A model generated the notes under the pieces. It saw nothing but the letters and a program-made list of their open reading frames with translations. It was not told where the DNA came from and ran no database searches. DNA of 64,000 nucleotides from contig LVAQ01000013.1 in assembly GCA_001604105.1 (NCBI GenBank), positions 186,001 through 250,000 on the forward strand, given 5' to 3'. Made by a program: the position numbers and the translations under genes. This DNA is from Clostridiales bacterium Firm_11 (lineage in GTDB: Bacteria > Bacillota > Clostridia > Christensenellales > Aristaeellaceae). Positions 17,357-26,178 of this stretch are shown here, piece by piece (position 1 is the stretch's first letter; each line of letters begins with the position of its first letter).

Positions 17357-17629
17357 CTAAACCTCTGCAAAGCGCGTTCCAAAAAGGTTAACCAATATGC
17401 GGTTCAAACTCGCAGCAGGTTCACATCCGGCTGTATGCTGAGCAGCTTCGCATTCTGAGCCATAAGGGTTGCGAACCACAATCAACCGCACCGCTCCACC
17501 GCCAAGGCAAGGGTCGTAACCACTACCAGATGCATGACACAATCCGCATGTATCACTGTATCCATCGTCACAATTCCTATGGTCATTTTCTACAGAGAAT
17601 TCAATCACAATGGCATTCTGTCGCTTCAT
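17357..17629 (-). CDS. Possible small Cys-rich protein
   Basis: A 90-codon frame starting ATG with GGGGAGA upstream, lying between the GH66 gene (87 bases away) and the minus-strand terminator. Residues 20-43 hold four Cys (NCDDGYSDTCGLCHASGSG, then YDPC) and two more follow (ECEAAQHTAGC). I recognise no family. The ribosome site and terminator placement support a gene. The lack of a known domain and the small size argue for caution. Confidence 0.35.
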   Translation of the reverse strand: MKRQNAIVIEFSVENDHRNCDDGYSDTCGLCHASGSGYDPCLGGGAVRLIVVRNPYGSECEAAQHTAGCEPAASLNRILVNLFGTRFAEV

Positions 17630-17716
17630 GTTCTCCCCATCGATAAGACTTATCCAAAGCGAACAGTGCGCATTTACCCCCTACAGGCGCTGTGGTTTCT
17701 CCTCCGGTACGTACTT

Positions 17717-19327
17717 TTAGCGCTCCGTCGTCCAGATGAGCGCCGCGCATGTCAAATGCGGCACAGTAAACGCCACCTCTATGCCCAGCGCAGTTGGCCG
17801 CTCGGTATGCGGAAGCTGCCTTGGGCTTCCCCTGCCATCATCAGGCGTGGCAAACCATATGGCTTGTGTGCCCTGTTGCGTGAGAAAGCGAATTTGGATG
17901 TTCTCCAGCACGTTCGGCGATGCTTTCCCTGTATTCCACGCATCATCATTTCCGCAAAGGTTAATCAACCCAATCAACCTGCGCCCTTCCCCTTCGCGCA
18001 ATGTCAGCCACAGCTTGCCGCCGTCTCCTTCCAGGCTATAAGGCATATCACAGGCATACTCCTGATTATCGCCGCCACAATGCGTCAGGGATACATCCTT
18101 GAGCGAAGCATCAAAGAGCAATGCCTCATAACGTACAAAGAAATCCTGATATGCTTTAATCTTCTCCTCTTGCCAGGCAACAAGCTGTGTATAATCTGCA
18201 TAATAACCCTGCGTGACGACTGCGTTTCCTTCCCCTAAAAAAAGCTGCGTCGCGCCGCCTAAAGCAATCGCGAAGGAAAGCAGCAACTCGCTGTACAACG
18301 CGCGCTCCGGCGTATCTGTGCGAAAAGGCGCCGGATACGCCGCAAGCACAATCGGTTTCTGCGCATCGCCAGCCCACTGTATTGCCTGCCGCAGGTGGCG
18401 GTAGCGATCCATGGGCGGCCACAGTTCCATATAAACCGCATCCTGCGGTTCACGGCAGGTAGCCTGAACCGGCCACGCCCCCACGTTGTTCAAAATCAGA
18501 TGCGGTGTGTGCCCTGCGTTTTGTATCGCATGCGCCGCATCCCGTATGAGCGCCGGAAGTCCCGCTTCCAGTGAGCGCTTGGTGCCATCCGCAGCCAAAG
18601 CGTTCTTTGGCTCGCCGTAGGTATCCATATGAATGCCATCAAAACCCAATCTGCTCACCGCATCCACATACTGGGCAAAGAGATGCTCGCGCCAAGGACT
18701 TTGAATATCCATATAATAAAACGTATCGATGAATACCATGGGCATATGTTCAGCCGCATACAAACCCCAATCCCGATGCGTTTCCCAAAACGATTTGCTT
18801 GCCGCATAAACCGCGCCGTAAGCCATTGCCATCATACCATGCGCGTGGCAGGCGGCAATTTTCTGGCGGATAACCTGAAGGCTGTTGCGCTTGCCCATCA
18901 TATCCGAATAATCATTCGTTTGGGAAACCAGCGTATCATGGCGGTATGACCAGTCATAAAACTGCACATGATCGATATGGTATTTGGCGAGTATGCGCAC
19001 ATCCTCGTCATCCTCCGGCAGAAAATCGCTCAAGAAGCCATAGCGTACCACGCTGCCGCCAATGTTAACCGCAGTGGATACACTGCCTATCTGCGTTTCC
19101 CCAGATAAAAGCACCCCATCAACGCCATAACTGCCCGTATCCATCGGCCGCAATGTGATGGGCGTGACCCTGCCCTGTAGGCGAAGCGTATGGGTGGCAA
19201 TGACCTCGTCAAGTCGCATGATTGTTAACAAAATGGAATCCGCGCACACATCCTCCGCAAGGTGCAGCGCAAGCGTTACCGGTTCGTTACGCTGATAACG
19301 CCCCATCAGCGTCACTAGCTCCGTCAT
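17717..19327 (-). CDS. Glycoside hydrolase family 66 (dextranase / cycloisomaltooligosaccharide type), no signal peptide
   Basis: A 536-residue protein. Typical GH66 sequences are HVQFYDWSYRHD (about 120-131), FDGIHMDTYGEP with the likely nucleophile Asp235, and AVYMELWPP with the likely acid Glu301. GH66 enzymes cut dextran or form/cut cyclic isomaltooligosaccharides. Extracellular members are longer and carry a signal peptide; this one has neither and so should act inside the cell. Start: the ATG at 19327 overlaps the permease stop (ATGA). It is the last clear gene of an ABC importer operon, suggesting that alpha-1,6-glucan fragments or cyclodextrans are imported and then cleaved. Confidence 0.9.
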   Translation of the reverse strand: MTELVTLMGRYQRNEPVTLALHLAEDVCADSILLTIMRLDEVIATHTLRLQGRVTPITLRPMDTGSYGVDGVLLSGETQIGSVSTAVNIGGSVVRYGFLSDFLPEDDEDVRILAKYHIDHVQFYDWSYRHDTLVSQTNDYSDMMGKRNSLQVIRQKIAACHAHGMMAMAYGAVYAASKSFWETHRDWGLYAAEHMPMVFIDTFYYMDIQSPWREHLFAQYVDAVSRLGFDGIHMDTYGEPKNALAADGTKRSLEAGLPALIRDAAHAIQNAGHTPHLILNNVGAWPVQATCREPQDAVYMELWPPMDRYRHLRQAIQWAGDAQKPIVLAAYPAPFRTDTPERALYSELLLSFAIALGGATQLFLGEGNAVVTQGYYADYTQLVAWQEEKIKAYQDFFVRYEALLFDASLKDVSLTHCGGDNQEYACDMPYSLEGDGGKLWLTLREGEGRRLIGLINLCGNDDAWNTGKASPNVLENIQIRFLTQQGTQAIWFATPDDGRGSPRQLPHTERPTALGIEVAFTVPHLTCAALIWTTER

Positions 19328-20154
19328 CCCTTCACAGCTCCTTCCGTCAAGCCTTGTATAAACTGCCTTTGAAACACCAGAAAGATCAACACCACCGGAA
19401 CAATGGCAATCGCAGCCGTGGCCGACATCAGATGCCACTTCGCTCCCCCAAATTGCTGAAAGAATACAGAAAGCGCCTGCGGAATGTTCTGTTTATCCCG
19501 ACTTTGCAAAAAGAATACCGCCTGCGCGTAATTATTCCAGACCCCAAAACCATTCAGGATCACAAAGCTGGCAGTCGCAGGCTTGAGAACCGGAAAGATT
19601 ACCTGCCAGAATGCCTTAAACCCTGTGCAACCGTCCACCTCCGCCGCCTCATCCAGCTCACGGGGCAAAGCGCGTACAAATGTTGTATAGATAAAAACCG
19701 CGGAGGGCATAGCCAGTGTTGCGCAAACCATAACCATTCCCCAGAGCGTATTCACCGCGCCAATCTGCCGCATGAGCGTATACAGGGGCACCGTGTTAAT
19801 GATGCCGGGGATCATCATGCAACCGATGAGCAGCGAGAACACAGCCTTATTGAAGGTCGTATTTCGGCGTGCGATCGCGTATCCTGCCATACCCCCCAGC
19901 AGAATGGTCATCCCCAGCGTGCCGAAAGTAATCACAGCGGAGTTGAGCATAGCGGTGCCAACGCGGCTTTTGGACCAGGCTTCGGCATAATTCGCCCAGG
20001 CAAAGGTGGGCACAAAAATATTGCCTTCATAGAAAACGCGTGAGGGAGCGTTGAGTGAAAGCACCAACAGCACATAAAACGGTATGAGGCACATCACACA
20101 TAAAAGCGCGACCAAAAGGATGCGCAGCATCCGCAAGAGACGGTTTTCTTTCAT
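19324..20154 (-). CDS. Sugar ABC transporter permease, MalG type
   Basis: A 276-residue membrane protein with an N-terminal helix at about residues 8-30, MIPGIINTVPLYTLM and the EAA loop EAAEVDGCTGFKAFWQVIFP. It lies 12 bases after the MalF-type permease and overlaps the GH66 gene by 4 bases. It forms the CUT1 channel with its neighbour. No ATPase is encoded nearby. Confidence 0.93.
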   Translation of the reverse strand: MKENRLLRMLRILLVALLCVMCLIPFYVLLVLSLNAPSRVFYEGNIFVPTFAWANYAEAWSKSRVGTAMLNSAVITFGTLGMTILLGGMAGYAIARRNTTFNKAVFSLLIGCMMIPGIINTVPLYTLMRQIGAVNTLWGMVMVCATLAMPSAVFIYTTFVRALPRELDEAAEVDGCTGFKAFWQVIFPVLKPATASFVILNGFGVWNNYAQAVFFLQSRDKQNIPQALSVFFQQFGGAKWHLMSATAAIAIVPVVLIFLVFQRQFIQGLTEGAVKG

Positions 20155-20166
20155 ATGCTCGCCTCC

Positions 20167-21030
20167 TTAATCCCGTGCGCGCGTAAGCCGCATGGAAATC
20201 ACAACGGGAATTAAAATCATTACAAACAGGATCATCGCGACAGCGGTAGAGTACCCGGTACGGCTTCCGTAGCACATTCGCATAATATAAATGCTCAGGC
20301 TTTCTGTGGCATAGCCCGGGCCGCCTTCTGTCAGAGACATGATGACGTCAAACACCGATAAGGAGCCGATGATGTTGGTCACTACATTGATGCGGATGGC
20401 TGGCGCCAGCAGCGGTAAGGTTACTCTCGTGAACCGTTGCCATGCGCCGGCGCCGTCGATCAGCGCGGCTTCCCGCATATCCGAGGATATGTTTTGCAGT
20501 CCTGCCAGGTATATGATCATCGTCATGCCGGCAAATTGCCAAACATTGACGAAGATGAGCACCGCCATGGTGGTTGGGTAATTACCCATCCAATTTCCCA
20601 ATGGAAAAGTAGCGCCGATTTGCGCCATAGCGTGATATAGGAACCCGCGCCCGGGTTGCAGCAGAAAATACCAGATATATCCCATGATCAGGGGGCTGAT
20701 AATCGCCGGCAGATAAATGATTACGCGTGCCAACGAACGCCCATGGAATGGTTTTTCCATCAGCAGCGCATACAGGAGTCCAAACAGATTGAGCAGCAGC
20801 GCGCTCCCCGCCGCAAAGATCAGCGTGGTGCGGATATCGCCCAGCGCGCGGGCATCCTGAAAAAACCGGGTAAAGTTCGCAAATCCGATAAACGTTGCCT
20901 TCCCCATGCCATCCCAATCCGTAAGACTCATGCCAATTCCACGGATCAACGGATAGACAAAGAACGTGCAAAATAGCAATAGCGCGGGCAAAGACATCCA
21001 TTGCGTATAATCCCTGCGCTTGACCCTCAT
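20167..21030 (-). CDS. Sugar ABC transporter permease, MalF type
   Basis: A 287-residue permease starting MRVKRRDYTQWMSLPALLLF, with about six membrane segments and the EAA loop EAALIDGAGAWQRFTRVTLP. The ATG at 21030 follows AAAGG; a GTG 24 bases upstream is the alternative. It is separated from the binding-protein gene by a strong stem-loop (21050-21090). Confidence 0.92.
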   Translation of the reverse strand: MRVKRRDYTQWMSLPALLLFCTFFVYPLIRGIGMSLTDWDGMGKATFIGFANFTRFFQDARALGDIRTTLIFAAGSALLLNLFGLLYALLMEKPFHGRSLARVIIYLPAIISPLIMGYIWYFLLQPGRGFLYHAMAQIGATFPLGNWMGNYPTTMAVLIFVNVWQFAGMTMIIYLAGLQNISSDMREAALIDGAGAWQRFTRVTLPLLAPAIRINVVTNIIGSLSVFDVIMSLTEGGPGYATESLSIYIMRMCYGSRTGYSTAVAMILFVMILIPVVISMRLTRARD

Positions 21031-21049
21031 GATAACCCATCCTTTATAA

Positions 21050-21090
21050 AGCACCGGGGTGCGCGGGCATGACCCCCGTACCCCGGTGCT
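21050..21090 (-). terminator. Intercistronic stem-loop after binding-protein gene
   Basis: AGCACCGGGGT (21050-21060) and its complement (21080-21090) form a perfect 11-bp stem on the transcript between the binding-protein stop and the first permease. There is no T-run, so it is more likely an mRNA stabiliser or attenuator than a full terminator. Confidence 0.7.
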
Positions 21091-21114
21091 GTGGTGTGTG
21101 GCTTCCCGACGGGT

Positions 21115-22368
21115 TTAGAAGCCCTCGTTCCATGCCTTCTCGTAGGCGATGGCAAAGCTCTGCGCGTCATAGGTGCCCGCCAGCAAATCCTGCACCATAC
21201 GCCCTGCGTCATCGCCGCTGAACCCCGCGGGCTTTTCATTGGTAAAGCCGATATTTTCCGCGCTGCTCAGTGCCGCCGCAACCTCCGCCACAAAAGCTTC
21301 GGGTGCCCACGCCGCCTGCACATCCATGAACGCGCTTGGCGAACCTAATGCTTCACTGTACTTCTTCTGGTTTTCAGCGCTGAACAGGTAGCTCAGGAAC
21401 GCTTTGGCAGCATCCACATTCGCGCTGGTCGCGGAGATGGCATAACCGCTGTCCTCTGCGGAGAGTACCACAGGCTGGCTATCGGGCATATATGCGGGGT
21501 ATGGAGCAAACCCGATTTGATCCGCCATAGCGGGATTGGCCTCCAGCAGGCCGGAAAGTGCCCACATTCCATTGGAGAACATCGCCGCTTTTCCGGTCAC
21601 AAACGCTTCAACACAGTTGTCACTGGTGGCGGTGAGCACATCATCATTGATGAGGCCATTTGCCTGCAGATCCAGCAGGTTTTGCGCGAACACTGCCATT
21701 GCGCCATCCGCCGCGCCAAAGTTCAGCTTAGCACTGTCATTTTCCAGCATGGCTGCCTTGCAAGCGAGCGTACCTAGGCTCTGCTTAAGGTAACCATGCG
21801 GAATGAACTCAATCAAATGACCAAGGTGCCATGCTTCTTTGCCAAAGATGAACCACGGGGTCACATCCGGCATCGTTTCTTTGATGGCAGTCAGGTTAGC
21901 AACAAATTCGTCCCATGTTACGGCAGGGGTCAGGCCAAGCTGTGCGTAGATCTCCTTGTTGTAGAAAAACCCTGCCATGGTCACGTTGGTGCAAACACGG
22001 TACTGCAAGCCCGTTTTCAGATCCGTGCAGCTTTCACGCATGGAGGGAATCAGGCGTTCCCACCATTCATTCATACCGCCAAGGTCAAGGTATTTGCCCT
22101 GATCAACAAACTCCTGCTCATATGTGGTCATGACGTCCGGTATCTCGCCGCTTGCAAACTTTACCTTGATGATGGAGCTTGCGTCATTTTGGTATTCTTG
22201 CTCCACCACAATGCCCGGATTCGCCGCATTAAAGCCATCGATGATCTCATTGAGCAAATCGATTGTTTCAATCTTGCCGGTAAAGAAGCTCACCTTGGTA
22301 TCGGCCAAGGCGGCGGCGCTGGTCAGGCATAACACCAATGCCAGCATGAAAGCCAAACCCTTTTTCAT
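21115..22368 (-). CDS. Extracellular sugar-binding protein (family 1)
   Basis: A 417-residue secreted protein with signal peptide MKKGLAFMLALVLCLTSAAA then LA. The mature part has VSFFTGKIETIDLLNEIIDG, FNAANPGIVVEQEYQ, IPDVMTTYEQEF and the GKAAMFSNGMWAL motif usual for oligosaccharide-binding proteins. No lipobox is seen. It is the first gene of the GH66 operon and probably binds isomalto-oligosaccharides, dextran fragments or cyclodextrans (inference from GH66). It is divergent from the YesM/YesN genes, a common arrangement where the response regulator activates the importer. Confidence 0.92.
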   Translation of the reverse strand: MKKGLAFMLALVLCLTSAAALADTKVSFFTGKIETIDLLNEIIDGFNAANPGIVVEQEYQNDASSIIKVKFASGEIPDVMTTYEQEFVDQGKYLDLGGMNEWWERLIPSMRESCTDLKTGLQYRVCTNVTMAGFFYNKEIYAQLGLTPAVTWDEFVANLTAIKETMPDVTPWFIFGKEAWHLGHLIEFIPHGYLKQSLGTLACKAAMLENDSAKLNFGAADGAMAVFAQNLLDLQANGLINDDVLTATSDNCVEAFVTGKAAMFSNGMWALSGLLEANPAMADQIGFAPYPAYMPDSQPVVLSAEDSGYAISATSANVDAAKAFLSYLFSAENQKKYSEALGSPSAFMDVQAAWAPEAFVAEVAAALSSAENIGFTNEKPAGFSGDDAGRMVQDLLAGTYDAQSFAIAYEKAWNEGF

Positions 22369-22419
22369 GGTTTCTCCCCCTTTGTAATCGCGGCCTTACA
22401 AGCCACATTTCTTATGCTC

Positions 22420-22425
22420 ATTATA
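22420..22425 (-). promoter_or_regulatory. Candidate -10 box for GH66 operon
   Basis: TATAAT on the minus strand, about 52 bases before the binding-protein start. The -35 region is poor (T-run), consistent with a promoter needing an activator such as the divergent YesN regulator (inference). Confidence 0.5.
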
Positions 22426-22501
22426 GCCCGTTCATTACCCCAAAAAAATACCCTGATTTTATGATCGTGGTGCGACCTTTTAAGGTGCGGTGGCAGATGC
22501 G

Positions 22502-22530
22502 TTGCCAAGCCGCATAAGGCAAGCTATAAT
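22502..22530 (+). promoter_or_regulatory. Promoter of the YesM/YesN genes
   Basis: -35 TTGCCA (22502-22507), 17-base spacer, -10 TATAAT (22525-22530), 24 bases before the histidine kinase ATG. Confidence 0.8.
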
Positions 22531-22554
22531 AAAGGAAAGGCAGGTGCGTGTAAA

Positions 22555-24348
22555 ATGAAAACCAGTGTGAAACAAAAACTGCTTGTAATGATATCCACAC
22601 TCATCCTGCTGGCTGTGCTTGCGGTAACGGTGCTCACCTATCAGAACTACCGGGTCGATCTAGTGGCGCAAAGCGTGCAATCCACACACCAACTGCTGGC
22701 ACAGTTAAGTTTGAATGTCGATACTTACCTAGACGAACTGTTTCGTTTGTGCCTTTCCCCCTACTATAACAAGCGCGTGATGGAGCAGTTGGAACACACG
22801 CCTCAAACCGCCGCGGAGAAGCTGCAAAAGCAGCGTATTGTGGAAGATTATCTATCCGAAGTGATGACCCTGCCCCGCAGCGATATCCTGCGCGCACATA
22901 TTTTAAGCAACGGCATCTATTCAAGCAGCAAAACGAGGTATAACGCCGATATTCCTTCGGATTATGTTGATACCGACTGGTATGCGCAGGCAATGCGCAC
23001 TTCGGAGCCGGTATTTATCCCTGCCCATACTGAAACAATGGGCAGGACGACTTTATCCGTTTTCTCCATCATACAGCGCATCAACAGCACAAAAAGCAAT
23101 AACGAACCACTGGGTGTAATCCGTGTGGACGCAAACTACCAGGGCATCAAGGCTGTGTGTGACCGCGCAGCAACGGGAGAAGGCAATGCGTTGTTCATCC
23201 TGGATAACGACGGCAATGAAATCTATCACAATGACCGTACTGGCTCCAGCGCGCTTGCGCAGGCGCTGCAACGCTTCTCCGTTACCGAAGATAGCGCAGC
23301 TACCTTCTCCTTATGGCTTGAGAAAGCAGAGTATCTGGTCAGTGTGCAACCATTGCAGGCGACCAACTGGCGATTGATTGATGTACACGCGATGCGCACG
23401 CTCACGGCCGCCGCTACGCAGGCGCTCACCAAAGCGATTCTGCTGGCTTTCCTGTGCGCTGCGTTGGGTGTGTTGGTTTCTTTCCCCTTGGTCAGGCTTT
23501 TTCTGAAGCCTATTTTTCACATCACCGCCCTCATGCGCGCCGCGCAGGCGGGCGATATGCAGGTGCGCGCCGCGCTGGAGGGGCATGACGAACTGGCCTA
23601 CCTTGGCCGCTCCTTCAACGAAATGATCACGCAGATGCATGCGGAAGCCGAGCGTAATACCGCTCTCACGCGGCAGGTTTACGAGGCGCGCTATCTGGAG
23701 CGTGAAGCGCAGTATGCAGCGCTGTGCAACCAAATACGGCCGCATTTTCTCTTTAACGCCCTCAACACCATCCATCTGCTCATCAAAACGGGTCGGGACG
23801 CAGAAGCTGTGCAAAGCATTGACATGCTGGCGACGTTACTGCGAGGCATGGTCGATACCGATCGGGAAATCACACTCCAAGCGGAGCTTACCATCGTGGA
23901 AAGCTATTTGATCCTCCAACAGAAACGGTACCGAAAACTCTATTACACTTTGCCTGACGCATCATCCTACCGGGATTACCGCCTGCCTGCGTTTACGTTG
24001 CAGCCCTTGGTGGAGAACGCTTTGGTGCATGGCTTTGAGCGTAAGCGCGGCGGGGCGAGAATTGAAATCAGCATCCGTCACACAGCAGAGGAAATGCAGA
24101 TCGATGTTGCCGATGACGGTATGGGTATGGATGCGGATAAACTGGATGCCTTACGCGCCGCACTTGCGGAAACCACCGTCCATCCTGCCAACGAGGAGGC
24201 CAGCGTTGGGCTGGTGAACATCGCCCGTCGCATCCGGCTCAAGTTTGGCGATGCTTATGGCCTGACCATCGTTTCAACACCGGCAGAGGGTACCCGTGTT
24301 ACGCTCCACCTTCCCCCAAAGGAGGAACCACCATGTACAGAGCTTTAA
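22555..24348 (+). CDS. Sensor histidine kinase, YesM family
   Basis: A 597-residue membrane kinase: helix 1 at about residues 8-28, an extracellular sensor (30-285), helix 2 (about 290-315), and a HAMP linker (LFLKPIFHITALMRAAQAGD). The His_kinase region has the phospho-acceptor in NQIRPHFLFNALNTIH (His397). A HATPase domain follows (PLVENALVHGFERK, VADDGMGMD, EASVGLVNIARRIRLKFG). YesM kinases sense extracellular sugars or a loaded binding protein and phosphorylate a YesN partner, here encoded with a 16-base overlap. The divergent GH66/ABC operon is the likely target. Confidence 0.95.
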   Translation: MKTSVKQKLLVMISTLILLAVLAVTVLTYQNYRVDLVAQSVQSTHQLLAQLSLNVDTYLDELFRLCLSPYYNKRVMEQLEHTPQTAAEKLQKQRIVEDYLSEVMTLPRSDILRAHILSNGIYSSSKTRYNADIPSDYVDTDWYAQAMRTSEPVFIPAHTETMGRTTLSVFSIIQRINSTKSNNEPLGVIRVDANYQGIKAVCDRAATGEGNALFILDNDGNEIYHNDRTGSSALAQALQRFSVTEDSAATFSLWLEKAEYLVSVQPLQATNWRLIDVHAMRTLTAAATQALTKAILLAFLCAALGVLVSFPLVRLFLKPIFHITALMRAAQAGDMQVRAALEGHDELAYLGRSFNEMITQMHAEAERNTALTRQVYEARYLEREAQYAALCNQIRPHFLFNALNTIHLLIKTGRDAEAVQSIDMLATLLRGMVDTDREITLQAELTIVESYLILQQKRYRKLYYTLPDASSYRDYRLPAFTLQPLVENALVHGFERKRGGARIEISIRHTAEEMQIDVADDGMGMDADKLDALRAALAETTVHPANEEASVGLVNIARRIRLKFGDAYGLTIVSTPAEGTRVTLHLPPKEEPPCTEL

Positions 24349-25760
24349 TTGTGGAAGATGAGGACATCATGCGCGATTATCTGGCGGAGAATCTACACAG
24401 TTTCTGTCCGGCGTGGATGGCGGCGGCAACTGCCGCCGACGGCATGGAAGCTGTCGAACGCATGGCACATGAACGCTTTGACGCTGTGATTACCGACATT
24501 CGTATGCCTGCTTTGGACGGCCTTGCACTATCCCGCTACATCCGATCGCAGGATGCGGATATGCCCATCCTGATCCTCTCCGGGTATGATGCGTTTGATT
24601 ATGCACGCTCGGCAATGCGTTTAAATGTGTTTGATTATTTGCTTAAGCCGCTCAATGAGCAGGAATTGTCCGCCGCGCTGTATGCTATGGCCGCGCAGGT
24701 AGACGCCCGCAGGGAACACATGGGCAGCGATTTGCTTTTGCGCGCCTTGTCAGGGGATGCCGATGCCAGTGAGGCGCTTTCAGCCATGCTTAACGCGCAG
24801 CCCAGCGCTTTGTTACTAATAGCGCAAGCTGTGACAGAAGCCCAATCGGTGGATAGCCTTTATCAAGCCTCGGCTGGGCATGGGGTTTTGAGCACACGCC
24901 TTTCCGATGCGATTGTGGTTTGCCTGACTGCATCAGACGCGCTTATCCTGCCTACCGTAGCCTTGCGCGCCATCGAACGTCTGGCGCTTAAGCATTCGGC
25001 ACCTGTACGGTGCGGTTGTGTTGTGCTGTCGCCTTCTCGGGCAAAAGAAGCCTATGCGGAAGCATCCGACTTGCTGATGTATGCGCAGGCACTGGACATT
25101 CCCTTTTTGATGGAACCACTGCAACATGAGCAAAGGACGGCCATTCAAAAGTTGAACACCATGCAAACCCTTTTGCACCAAGCGTTAGCGGAACACACCC
25201 TTACGGATGAACGTTGCGCGATCCTCAGTAAAGCGCTATTAGAGTTTTCGCCCCATCAAGCCCGCTCCGTGGCGGCCGCGTTGCTGGCAGAGACGTCCGG
25301 CACTGTTGACGGGACGCATTTTGATTTTCCCGCATTACCCGACGCATCGCCGGAGGCAGTCGCAAACTGGTTTGCGAGCGCGCTTCAAAGGCTGCGCAAG
25401 GAATTGTCACCACCGGAAGCTGTTCCCGGCCAGCTTGTACGCCGCGCGCGTGATTTTCTGCGCGCGAACTTCGCGCAATCCATATCGCTTTCCAGCCTCG
25501 CGGATCAACTTCAAGTGACACCCGCTTACCTGAGCGCACAGTTTCATCGGGAAATGAACTGCAGCTATTCCCAATACCTGTTGCGACTGCGCATGGAGGA
25601 AGCCGCTCGTAAACTGCTAGAGGATGCAGATGTAAAGGTGCACGACGTTTCCAGAGCCGTCGGGTTTGTCTCCCCCAAACACTTTTCACATGTTTTTCGC
25701 GAGTATTATCAAATGACGCCTAAGGATTACCGCGACCGTTCCGCAAACCGCATATCATAA
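24333..25760 (+). CDS. Response regulator, YesN family (receiver + AraC HTH)
   Basis: A 475-residue regulator. The N-terminal receiver (1-120) has the phospho-acceptor Asp55 in DAVITDIRMPALDG and switch Lys in VFDYLLKPLNEQEL. A variable middle region follows, then a C-terminal AraC domain (about 375-470) with ISLSSLADQLQVTPAYLSAQ and VHDVSRAVGFVSPKHFSHVF. It starts inside the kinase gene with GGAGG upstream. It is the likely activator of the divergent importer operon. Confidence 0.95.
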   Translation: MYRALIVEDEDIMRDYLAENLHSFCPAWMAAATAADGMEAVERMAHERFDAVITDIRMPALDGLALSRYIRSQDADMPILILSGYDAFDYARSAMRLNVFDYLLKPLNEQELSAALYAMAAQVDARREHMGSDLLLRALSGDADASEALSAMLNAQPSALLLIAQAVTEAQSVDSLYQASAGHGVLSTRLSDAIVVCLTASDALILPTVALRAIERLALKHSAPVRCGCVVLSPSRAKEAYAEASDLLMYAQALDIPFLMEPLQHEQRTAIQKLNTMQTLLHQALAEHTLTDERCAILSKALLEFSPHQARSVAAALLAETSGTVDGTHFDFPALPDASPEAVANWFASALQRLRKELSPPEAVPGQLVRRARDFLRANFAQSISLSSLADQLQVTPAYLSAQFHREMNCSYSQYLLRLRMEEAARKLLEDADVKVHDVSRAVGFVSPKHFSHVFREYYQMTPKDYRDRSANRIS

Positions 25761-26123
25761 AGCCACCAATCCATGCGAAAAGCTCACTTAATACCACGCT
25801 CCATTTCACAAAAAAACGGTGCATTCCCGCTGTCTGATACGCTCATGCGGTTGATAAAAGCCACACCTGTATGAAAAAGTGTTGGGGAAATGCCATCACA
25901 GGCAGTCATATTTCACCCATGTGATGTTCCCGTCATTCATACGCACCGCACCGCCGCAGTTCTGCCTACAGCGGTGCGGTGATTTTTGCGCGTTCTGCGG
26001 TAATGCTATCGACACAGGTCATTCTTACGCTGTGTATCCATGCATCCGCAGGCAATCACTTCGCATAGATAACCATATTGTTTCATTGGTTTTCAGTACT
26101 TCAAAGAATTATTATGATTCTTG
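25761..26123. other. Intergenic gap between YesN and the ribose-type operon
   Basis: No gene is seen. It holds one terminator (25945-25987) and otherwise unremarkable sequence up to the next promoter. Confidence 0.6.
25945..25987 (+). terminator. Rho-independent terminator
   Basis: ACCGCACCGC (25945-25954) pairs with GCGGTGCGGT (25971-25980), followed by GATTTTTG. It probably ends the kinase-regulator transcript. Confidence 0.75.
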
Positions 26124-26152
26124 TTGACATTTTGTGAATTCCATGATAAGAT
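26124..26152 (+). promoter_or_regulatory. Promoter of the isomerase/ribose-type ABC operon
   Basis: -35 TTGACA (26124-26129), 17-base spacer, -10 TAAGAT (26147-26152). The operon's first gene begins at 26179. Confidence 0.82.
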
Positions 26153-26178
26153 GATGTCACTTAAGGGAGGGTTTGACA

